Source: DATFEN01 sp035691285 (GTDB lineage: Bacteria; Acidobacteriota; Vicinamibacteria; Fen-336). Taken from it: a DNA stretch of 12,122 nt. The notes below the pieces were generated by a model, which was not told the DNA's origin, searched no databases, and worked only from the letters and a program-made list of their open reading frames with translations. Position numbers and translations under genes: made by a program. Shown one piece after another: positions 1 through 6,151 of the stretch. Position 1 is the stretch's first letter, and each line of letters begins with the position of its first letter. The stretch is taken from assembly GCA_035691285.1 (NCBI GenBank), contig DASSJI010000160.1:1-12122 (forward strand). Direction: 5' to 3'.

Positions 1-2456
1 GGGTCCTGCAGGTTGAAGTAGACGCTCTCGCGGGCGCGCGGATGCGGATCGAGGGGATGCAGCCGCTCGTCCTCGGCTGGGCTGGGCGAGGCGAGCCCTG
101 CGACGGAGCGCGCCGCGGGCGCGGCAGCCTCGATCGCGTCGGAAAGGACCTGGACGCGGCCCGCCCCGCCGTCCACGAGCACCCGCTCGCCGGTGCGGAT
201 CCGGGCTGTCGCCCCGCGCACGTCCACGACGCAGGGCACGCCCAGCTCGCGGGCCACCACCGCGCCGTGGGACAGGAGCCCGCCGATCTCGGCGACCGCG
301 CCGGCGGCTGCGGCGAGCAGGGGGCCGAAAGCGGCGTCGAGGACCGGGGCCACGAGCACCTCGCCCGGGCGCAGCTCGAGTGCGTCTCCTGCGCGCAGCA
401 CGCGCGCGGGTCCGGCGCCGACGCCCGCCGACGCCGGGATCCCGGCCCACGTCGCCGGAGCGTCCGCCGCGCCGGGCGGCGCGTCGCGATCGACCTCGCG
501 CGGCGCCTCGAGCCGGCTCTCGCGCTCGTGGCTGTTGCGACGCCGAAGGAGGAGGGAGCGCGCCACCGGACGTCCGACGAGCAGCGCCACGAGCTCGTCG
601 ACGCGGAGGAAATGGACGTCCGCCGGCGAGGCGAGCAGGCCGCGCTCGACGAGGTGGCGCGCCGTGACTCGGGCGAGCCGGCGCCCGTGCGCCACGGCAC
701 GCACGGCGAGCGACTTGGTCCGCTCCCTCTCCCTGACCCCCCGCACGGCGCTTCCGAGGAGGGCGTCCGCGATCTGCCCCAGGAGCGGGCCGAGCCGGTG
801 CCTCACGGCCTCGAGGTCCGCTTCCCGCGCGGCGGCCCGTGCCGCATGGCCGAAACCCGACGGGCGCTCGCCGGCCACGAGCGTCTGCAAGGCCGCGAGG
901 ACGGGCGTGCGATCGTCCTCCCACGCGGGGGACGCGAGGTCGGCCTCGGAGACGGAGCGGTGGCCGAACTCCGCGAGGAAGGCCCCAAGGCGTGCGCCGA
1001 GGGCGGGCGGCGGCTCGCCTTCCGGCGCCGCGAGCCACGCCCGCCACTCGGGGCTCCGCCGCGCCTCGGCTGCGAGCGCCTCGAGGGCGAGTGTGGGGCG
1101 CACGCTCTCGACGCCTTCGGTGCCGGCGAGGAGGCGGTTGGCGAGGTCCACAGGATCGCCAGGAAGGCGGCCCAGGAGGCCTTGCAGGAGTGCCAGCCGG
1201 AAACCGCAGGCTCCGGAGATGGCGACGTGCGCGCCGGCGACGTCGTCGCCCGTGGCCAGCCACTCGGCCCACAGCTCCGGGAGCCGATCGAACGGCGTGC
1301 GCTCCAGCGTTTCGAGCCCGGGAAGGGCGAGGATGCGCCGCTCCACCGCGTCGACCTCGGCGGGAAGGCGCCGCGCCATCGCGAGAAGGCGCGCCAGCAC
1401 GCCCAGGATTCGCGGCAGCGCCCGAAGCGGCGGACGCCGCGAGGGGGGGCCGGCGGCACCCACGCCCAGCACCAGTCGCTCGGCGTCGGCGGCCGTCACG
1501 CCCGGCAGGCGCGCGCCGACCTCGAGGCACAGCGACAGGTTGAGATAGGCCCGGGCGCGATAGTGGACGAGGAACGGCCCCGGGACGTCCGCGGGCAGGA
1601 TGCCGGCGCGCCGCGCCACCCTCGCGAAGGCCCGCTCCAGGAAAGCCACGACGCTGGACCACGTGAGCGGCGCGATCGGCCCCGGCAGCACCTCGCCCAC
1701 GTTGGCCCGCGTGAGGCGGCGCGCGCCGGGGGGGAGCGTCTCGCTCCGTTCCACGGTGATCGGGCGCGACTGGAGCAGGACGAGGCCTTCGCCACCCCGG
1801 GCCCACTCGACGTCCTGGGGGGAGCCGAAGAGGCGCTCCGCCTCGAGCGCCAGCTCGACGATGTGCAACACGTCGGCTCGCCCGAGCGGGCCGTCCGCCG
1901 GCCCCGAGACCGCGCGGCTCGCGCGCTCGACACGATACGCCGCGGGGCGCACGCGGCCCGAGACCACCGCCTCGCCGCGCCCCGCGTGGGCCTCGACGAG
2001 GAGCGCGCCCCGCTCGCCGGGATGCTCCGTGAAGGCGACGCCCGCGGCGTCGGGCTCCACGAAACGCTGGACGAGCACGGCCATCCGGCCCCGGGGCGCG
2101 GCGACGGCGTCCGCATACGCGCCGGCGCCCGCCGAGGAGGCGAGACAGCGCTCCGCCGCGGCCACCACGTTCGTCTCCCCCGCGACGTCGAGGACCGTCA
2201 CGTACTGGCCGGCGAAACTGGCTCCGTCCAGGTCTTCCGAGGTTCCCGACGAGCGCACCGCCACGCGTCCGCCGAAGGCCGCGTAGGCCTGCCGGAGCGC
2301 GGCGTGGCCGTCGGCGACCGCGTCGGCGCACAGCACGAAGCCGGGCGGCACGGGCAAACCCGCCTGGCGGAGCGCCGCGAGCGCCGCGGCCTTGGAGCCC
2401 ACGCGGGCGCGATCCGACGCGCGCACCGCGTCGAGGTCGAGCACCGCGCGCCGCAC
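1..2456 (-). CDS. PEP synthase / rifampin phosphotransferase-type dikinase, 3' part missing
   Basis: The frame starts at GTG 2456 and stays open to the left edge (at least 818 residues; the C-terminus lies outside). Members transfer a phosphate from ATP through a catalytic histidine to pyruvate, a drug or another acceptor, releasing AMP and Pi. Residues ~1-240 are the PPDK-type ATP-grasp: VGSKAAALAAL near 19, AVRSSGTSEDL (66-76) followed by GASFAGQ, MAVLVQRFVEPDAAGVAFT (125-143), GEAVVSGRV, and LLQSRPIT (227-234). A central region contains GHRSVSEADL near 498. The swivelling phosphohistidine domain (~690-771) carries GGLLSHGAVVAREL with His730. A C-terminal His domain after a long central region is the rifampin-phosphotransferase order, not that of PpsA, where a TIM barrel follows the histidine. 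After residue ~771 come an Ala/Pro-rich linker and the start of another segment (ESVYFNLQD). The start is 28 nt from the upstream acyltransferase stop with no clear Shine-Dalgarno. Fold is secure; substrate is unknown. Confidence 0.88.
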   Translation of the reverse strand, partial: MRRAVLDLDAVRASDRARVGSKAAALAALRQAGLPVPPGFVLCADAVADGHAALRQAYAAFGGRVAVRSSGTSEDLDGASFAGQYVTVLDVAGETNVVAAAERCLASSAGAGAYADAVAAPRGRMAVLVQRFVEPDAAGVAFTEHPGERGALLVEAHAGRGEAVVSGRVRPAAYRVERASRAVSGPADGPLGRADVLHIVELALEAERLFGSPQDVEWARGGEGLVLLQSRPITVERSETLPPGARRLTRANVGEVLPGPIAPLTWSSVVAFLERAFARVARRAGILPADVPGPFLVHYRARAYLNLSLCLEVGARLPGVTAADAERLVLGVGAAGPPSRRPPLRALPRILGVLARLLAMARRLPAEVDAVERRILALPGLETLERTPFDRLPELWAEWLATGDDVAGAHVAISGACGFRLALLQGLLGRLPGDPVDLANRLLAGTEGVESVRPTLALEALAAEARRSPEWRAWLAAPEGEPPPALGARLGAFLAEFGHRSVSEADLASPAWEDDRTPVLAALQTLVAGERPSGFGHAARAAAREADLEAVRHRLGPLLGQIADALLGSAVRGVRERERTKSLAVRAVAHGRRLARVTARHLVERGLLASPADVHFLRVDELVALLVGRPVARSLLLRRRNSHERESRLEAPREVDRDAPPGAADAPATWAGIPASAGVGAGPARVLRAGDALELRPGEVLVAPVLDAAFGPLLAAAAGAVAEIGGLLSHGAVVARELGVPCVVDVRGATARIRTGERVLVDGGAGRVQVLSDAIEAAAPAARSVAGLASPSPAEDERLHPLDPHPRARESVYFNLQD

Positions 2457-2484
2457 GGCAGCGGATTCTAGCGCGGGGGCCGGC

Positions 2485-3531
2485 TCAGTAAGGCCGCGTC
2501 AGGAACTCGTAGGCGAACGCCGTGCCCAGGAACACGAGCGCGAGCTGGGCGCCGTGGGGCGCATGCTGCTTGAGCGCGTTCCAGAGCGCGGCGGCGGCGA
2601 GAAGGGCGGGCAGCATCGCCAGCAGCGTGACGAAGGCGCCGCCGAAGCCGAGGGCGTGATGCAGCGCCACGAGTGGCGGCGCGTCCACGACCACGCCGCC
2701 GTACAGCAGGAACAGGTGCAGGCAGAACACCTGCAGCGTCTCGTGGCCGAGGAGCGCCAAGGCGCGGAGCGCCTGTCCCTCCCGTGCGGCCGCGGCCTCG
2801 GTGGCCAGCAGCACGAGCAGGAGACCGCCCAGGCGCAGCAGCACGTAGCCGGGCGATACGCCCCAGAAGTCGACGCGCCCGGCCAGGGCCAGCGACAGGA
2901 TCGCGCCGGAGGCGATGAGAGCGGCGGCGGCCGCAAGGCCGCGCCGCCGCCTCCGGGTCGCCTGCTGCCGGCCCAGCTCGGCCCCCGCAACGGTTCCCGC
3001 GAGCACGAAGGCCGAGAACGGGAAGACCGGGAAGTGGGAGCCGGTGCGCATGTCGAGGTAGGCGCCGACGGCAGGGTGTACGCGCTCGGCGACGCGCGCG
3101 CTCCAGACCCAGGGCCCCGCCGCGAGCACGACGAGGGTGAAGACCAGGGCGAGGCGCGTCCAGCGCACGCCGAAGACCGCCTGCAGCGCGATCACCACGA
3201 GCTGCGACAGCGCAATCACCTGCAGCGCATCGCAGGCGTAGAGGAGCGCCTTCTCCGCCGGGCTGGCCGCGAGGGTCTTCCACAGGGACGCGTAGGGTAG
3301 ATGCAGGGCGTAGCCCACGCCCCAGACGAACAGCAGCCGCCGCGCCCGTCGCAGGCTGGCCCGGAGGGAGAGGGGCGCCCGGGGCAGGCCCGCCACGAAG
3401 CCCGAGGCGAACAGGAAGCCCGGCGCGGTCGAGCCGTGGACGACGAGCTGGAGCTGGTACAGCGGCAGGGCCCGAGCGGCGGGCGAGAGCACCGTCTCGA
3501 AGACGTGGCCCTGCACCATGAGCAGGGCCAT
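2485..3531 (-). CDS. Multi-pass membrane acyltransferase-like protein (HGSNAT/DUF1624-type)
   Basis: A hydrophobic protein with about nine or ten predicted membrane segments. The N-terminal pattern RELYIDVFRG...LMVQGH, with a conserved Arg/Asp pair and a His in the first membrane helix, and the stretch STAPGFLFASGF resemble the heparan-alpha-glucosaminide N-acetyltransferase-like / DUF1624 / acyltransferase-3 superfamily. Members move acyl groups across the inner membrane onto sugars or glycans; the substrate here is unknown. GHETLQVFCLHLFLLYGG forms a late membrane helix. The ATG used here (3531) lies inside the conserved N-terminal motif, which continues upstream in frame as KHRELYIDVFRG back to the TAG (3577-3579) that ends the preceding gene. 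No ATG, GTG or TTG lies between. Translation may therefore start at ATC 3576, 5 nt after a GGTGA, giving 363 instead of 348 residues, or the start codon may be misread. The gene ends in TGA. Confidence 0.75.
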   Translation of the reverse strand: MALLMVQGHVFETVLSPAARALPLYQLQLVVHGSTAPGFLFASGFVAGLPRAPLSLRASLRRARRLLFVWGVGYALHLPYASLWKTLAASPAEKALLYACDALQVIALSQLVVIALQAVFGVRWTRLALVFTLVVLAAGPWVWSARVAERVHPAVGAYLDMRTGSHFPVFPFSAFVLAGTVAGAELGRQQATRRRRRGLAAAAALIASGAILSLALAGRVDFWGVSPGYVLLRLGGLLLVLLATEAAAAREGQALRALALLGHETLQVFCLHLFLLYGGVVVDAPPLVALHHALGFGGAFVTLLAMLPALLAAAALWNALKQHAPHGAQLALVFLGTAFAYEFLTRPY

Positions 3532-3576
3532 CAGCCCCCGGAAGACGTCGATGTAGAGCTCGCGGTGCTTCGCGAT

Positions 3577-4239
3577 CTAGGTCACCAGCGAGCCCGTCTC
3601 CGCGGCGCGCTTCACGTAGTCGAGCAGCACCGGCTCGGGGCGCGCGCCCACGAACTCGTGGCTCTCGCCCACGACGGTCTTGGGCACGCCCGAGATCTGG
3701 TACTTCCGGGCCAGGTCGGGATAGCCCGTCACCTCGACGCCGTCGGCCGTCACCTTGTCGGACTCCATCGCGAACTGGAAGGCCAGGCGGACCGCCCGGG
3801 GGCAGTAGGGTCAGGTGGGCGTCGAGAACACCTGGACGTGCACGGGACGGGCGAGCTCCCGGAGCGCGGCCTTCGTCTCCTCGCCGAGGCCGCTCTCGCC
3901 CCGCGAAACCAGCAGGATGGCGTCGATCAGGGTCCCGAACTCGTAGCCGCTCGGCAGGCCGTAGAGCCGGATCCCGTGGTCCTTGTCCTTGCCCAGCACG
4001 GCGACGGCGGGCGTCCGCGTGAAGCCCAGGGCCAGCACGCGCTCCTTGTCGAGGACGAAGTTCACCTCCTCGACCGAAAGCTTCGGGTCGAGGGCCGCGA
4101 CCTCCTCGACCAGGCGCTTCACCTCCTCGGACTCGGGGTCCTGGAGGGCCTGGAAGGCCACGGCCAGCGTGACGGGCCCCTGGAGCGCCTGGAACTCGTC
4201 CTTGAGCTGCGAGACGACGTCGTCGCTGAGCAGGGCCAT
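3577..4239 (-). CDS. Selenocysteine-containing protein disulfide oxidoreductase (PDO / glutaredoxin-like, two thioredoxin folds)
   Basis: One frame of 220 codons is interrupted only by TGA at 3813-3811 (codon 143). Read as selenocysteine, the product has the length (about 226 in Pyrococcus PDO) and layout of the protein disulfide oxidoreductase family, two fused thioredoxin folds that make or reduce disulfides in the cytoplasm. Unit 1 (~1-115) keeps the fold and its TP cis-proline (Pro77), but the CxxC position reads FQALQDPES, so it has no redox pair. Unit 2 (~130-220) has VFSTPT-Sec143-PYC146-PRAVRLA and cis-proline SGVPKTV (Pro186). Archaeal relatives have TPTCPYCP at this point. A SECIS-like hairpin follows the UGA. 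The SD-like GAGGAGG lies 12 nt before ATG 4239; TAG 3579 is the stop. A conventional caller reports two fragments, 3811-4239 and 3577-3768. The alternative is a TGC-to-TGA nonsense mutation, which the hairpin and the intact downstream half argue against. Confidence 0.85.
3783..3813 (-). promoter_or_regulatory. UGA(Sec) codon with bacterial SECIS-like hairpin
   Basis: On the mRNA, UGA (3813-3811) is followed by 11 nt and then the 17-nt stem-loop CCGGGCGGUCCGCCUGG (3799-3783). CCGGGC pairs with GCCUGG (one G-U wobble) around the loop GGUCC; an extra inner G-C pair would leave GUC. In E. coli fdhF the minimal SelB-binding hairpin is also 17 nt, also starts 11 nt after UGA and also shows GGUC at the apex. 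The bulged U of the fdhF stem is not evident here. The hairpin lies wholly inside the coding sequence, as bacterial SECIS elements do. Confidence 0.78.
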
Positions 4240-4262
4240 CTGTCCGCGTGTCCTCCTCGGCC

Positions 4263-4268
4263 AGTATA
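4263..4268 (-). promoter_or_regulatory. Possible -10 box for the selenoprotein gene
   Basis: TATACT lies on the minus strand 23 nt before the ATG of the oxidoreductase, in a 115-nt gap after the glycosyltransferase stop. It would give a leader of about 15-20 nt containing the GAGGAGG ribosome binding site. No convincing -35 hexamer is seen at 16-18 nt, so this is weak. Confidence 0.3.
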
Positions 4269-4275
4269 GCCGCCC

Positions 4276-4341
4276 CTAGCGCAGGACGACGATCTTTGCG
4301 GCGAGCGTCAGGAGCGTGATCGACACGCCGGCCTTCAGCAC
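4276..4341 (-). other. Possible 21-residue hydrophobic mini-ORF or gene remnant
   Basis: Between the glycosyltransferase and the oxidoreductase a GTG-started frame encodes VLKAGVSITLLTLAAKIVVL plus Arg, then TAG. It looks like a single membrane helix with basic ends. It could be a small membrane peptide, or the N-terminal stub of a lost membrane protein; flippase-like UPF0104 proteins often begin similarly. No ribosome binding site stands out, and the length makes chance a real possibility. The rest of the gap holds only the candidate promoter. Confidence 0.2.
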
Positions 4342-4354
4342 CCGAGCCGCGCCC

Positions 4355-5611
4355 TCAGATCCAGCTCTTGAACCAGAGCCAGGGCATGCGGCCGAACATC
4401 TCGTTGTGGAAGAGCCACAGGGGGATCGGACAGGCGGTCAGGATCGGGAAGAAGAAGAGGAAGAGGCCTAAGGCGACGCCGAGGTAGGCGAACGCCCACG
4501 GGCGCCAGCGCGGATCGCCGAGGCCGCGATCGAGGAAGAAGCCCAGGCTCAGGCACGAGTAGGGGAGCGCCTCGAAGAGGTAGTGGCTGAAGTTCAGGGT
4601 GCGGGGTGACAGGCCCCAGGGCACGTAGAGGCACGCGAAGCCGAGGCTTGCGAACAGCCGGCGAGGATCGCGGGCGCGGAGGCCCGTGACCAGGGCCGCC
4701 AGCGTCGCGGGCACCGACGCCCACCACAGCGCGGGGTTGCCGAGGGCCACGATGCCGTACACGTCGACGGCGTCCTGCTTGTAGTAGTACCAGGTCGGGC
4801 GGACGAGCCAGGGCCAGGTGTACCAGGGGCTGAAGTACGCGTGTGTCGCGTTCAGCGTGGCGTGGTAGTGCCAGATGGCCTTCTGCGTGCCCCAGAGGTG
4901 CTCCAGGCTCTGCGGGCGCATCACCGTGTAGTACGCGTAGCTCGCCACGTAGACGAGGGCCGGCAGCACGACGAACGCCATCACGACCAGCGCCGGATCC
5001 CGCCAGCGGAATGGCGCACGCCACCTGGCCGCGATCAGCGCGAGCCCGAGGAAGCCGGCCGCCCACAGGCTCGTCCACCGCGAGGACAGCGCGAGGCCCA
5101 GGCACAGGCCGAGGAGGAGCATGAAGCGGAAGGACAGCGCAGGCGCGAGCACGGCGCGCACCAGGGCGTACGCGGCGGCCACCTGGAACAGCACGGCGAA
5201 GATGTTGGTCATCGCCGTCCGGCTCTGCACCAGATAAACGCCGTCCAGCAGCAGGAGCGCAGCAGCGATCACCGCGGCGCGCTCGCTCGGCAGCACGCGG
5301 CGCGCGAGCAGGAAGAAGACCGGCGCGAGGAGCGAGCCCGCGATCGCCGGCGCGAGCCTCCAGGCGAAGGCGTCGTAGCCGAGGAGCTGCACGCCGAGCG
5401 AGATCAGGACCTTCGAGGTGGGCGGATGCACCCACTCCACCGGCGTCTCCCCCCGCAGGTAGGAGAGCGCGGCCTTGGCGTGGTAGACCTCGTCGAAGAT
5501 CTCCTCGGGCGGGTAGGTGAGGCGCGGGAAGCGACAGGCCGCCGCCGCCAGGAAGAAGAGGAGCGCGAGCCAGAAGTCCCGGCGCGGGCCCGGCTCGGGA
5601 AGGCGGATCAC
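4355..5611 (-). CDS. GT39 / PMT-type membrane glycosyltransferase
   Basis: A 418-residue polytopic protein of the GT-C fold (dolichyl-phosphate-mannose protein mannosyltransferase, PMT family). Such enzymes take a sugar from a polyprenyl-phosphate carrier and transfer it to protein or envelope glycan on the outer face of the membrane. The catalytic acidic pair sits in the first external loop (IFDEVYHAKAALS; Asp40, Glu41), followed by VEWVHPPTSKVLISLG near 58-72, the usual PMT/PMT_2 pattern. About ten membrane segments follow, ending in the polar tail PWLWFKSWI. The start is GTG 5611, which overlaps the lipoprotein stop as GTGA; the frame stays open further upstream, but that part overlaps the lipoprotein and is Arg/Pro-rich shadow sequence. 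The stop is TGA. The 4-nt overlap predicts translational coupling with the lipoprotein. Acceptor and sugar are unknown. Confidence 0.87.
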   Translation of the reverse strand: MIRLPEPGPRRDFWLALLFFLAAAACRFPRLTYPPEEIFDEVYHAKAALSYLRGETPVEWVHPPTSKVLISLGVQLLGYDAFAWRLAPAIAGSLLAPVFFLLARRVLPSERAAVIAAALLLLDGVYLVQSRTAMTNIFAVLFQVAAAYALVRAVLAPALSFRFMLLLGLCLGLALSSRWTSLWAAGFLGLALIAARWRAPFRWRDPALVVMAFVVLPALVYVASYAYYTVMRPQSLEHLWGTQKAIWHYHATLNATHAYFSPWYTWPWLVRPTWYYYKQDAVDVYGIVALGNPALWWASVPATLAALVTGLRARDPRRLFASLGFACLYVPWGLSPRTLNFSHYLFEALPYSCLSLGFFLDRGLGDPRWRPWAFAYLGVALGLFLFFFPILTACPIPLWLFHNEMFGRMPWLWFKSWI

Positions 5612-6150
5612 GAGGCCGGGCTGGCGGCGGGCCCCGGGGCCTCCCGGACGTCCTCGGGGACGCTCCGCGCGCCGATCCGGCGCTCGACCGCCGCCTCTCC
5701 GAACTTGACCCAGCCCGAGGAGCCGAGCCGAAGGTAGACCTCGACCTTGGCGTCGCGGAAGGCGGCGTGCTGGAACATCGACTCCGGGGGGCCGGGGGAG
5801 TGGTAGCGCGCGTCGGACTTCAGCACCACGAGCGTGCGCTCGCGCGGCGCCAGCGGCTTGCGCGACGGCGCGACCTGCTTCCAGTCGCCGCCCCACTCCT
5901 CGAGAACCCCCTGGTCGTTCGGCCTGCGGAAGCCGGCGCTGGCCTGGATCGAGCCCCACGGGCGCTCGCCCTTGTTGCGCACCTCGAAGCGCACCGCCGG
6001 CGCGATGTACTGCTCCCCGGCCTTGGGCGCATCCACGGCCCAGTAGGTCTCGAGCGCCAGGACCTCGAGCTCGGCCCTGGGGTCGGGGGCCGCGCAGGCG
6101 CCGAGCGCGAGAGCCAGCACCAGGGGAACGCGTCGCCTCACGCCGCGCAT
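5608..6150 (-). CDS. Small lipoprotein of unknown function
   Basis: A 180-residue protein starting with MRGVRRRVPLVLALALGAC: a basic n-region, a hydrophobic core and a lipobox LGAC with Cys19, so it is probably an exported lipoprotein. The mature part is mostly beta-like and soluble, with FEVRNKGERPWGSIQASAGF around 54-73, a pattern reminiscent of small Ig-like or FxLYD-type beta sandwiches in which extracytoplasmic ligands are compared with 'unadorned' backbone strands; that resemblance is only by eye. The C-terminus is Ala/Pro-rich (GPAASPAS). ATG 6150 is 1 nt after the histidine kinase stop and its own TGA overlaps the glycosyltransferase GTG, so it is embedded in a minus-strand operon. 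I do not recognise the family. Confidence 0.8.
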   Translation of the reverse strand: MRGVRRRVPLVLALALGACAAPDPRAELEVLALETYWAVDAPKAGEQYIAPAVRFEVRNKGERPWGSIQASAGFRRPNDQGVLEEWGGDWKQVAPSRKPLAPRERTLVVLKSDARYHSPGPPESMFQHAAFRDAKVEVYLRLGSSGWVKFGEAAVERRIGARSVPEDVREAPGPAASPAS

Positions 6151-6151
6151 T

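Noticed and set aside
42..2471. 809-codon open frame on the plus strand opposite the dikinase.
   Set aside because: Its product is rich in Arg, Gly, Ala and His without domains, whereas the minus strand gives a textbook ATP-grasp plus phosphohistidine protein. It is a high-GC shadow.
3577..3768. Separate 63-residue gene and a separate 142-residue gene (3811-4239).
   Set aside because: They are in the same frame, split only by one UGA and the absence of an upstream start; together they match one two-domain family. Treated as one selenoprotein.
4335..5435. 366-codon minus-strand frame inside the glycosyltransferase.
   Set aside because: It is Arg/Pro/Ala-rich and lacks the membrane helices; the alternative frame carries the PMT motifs.
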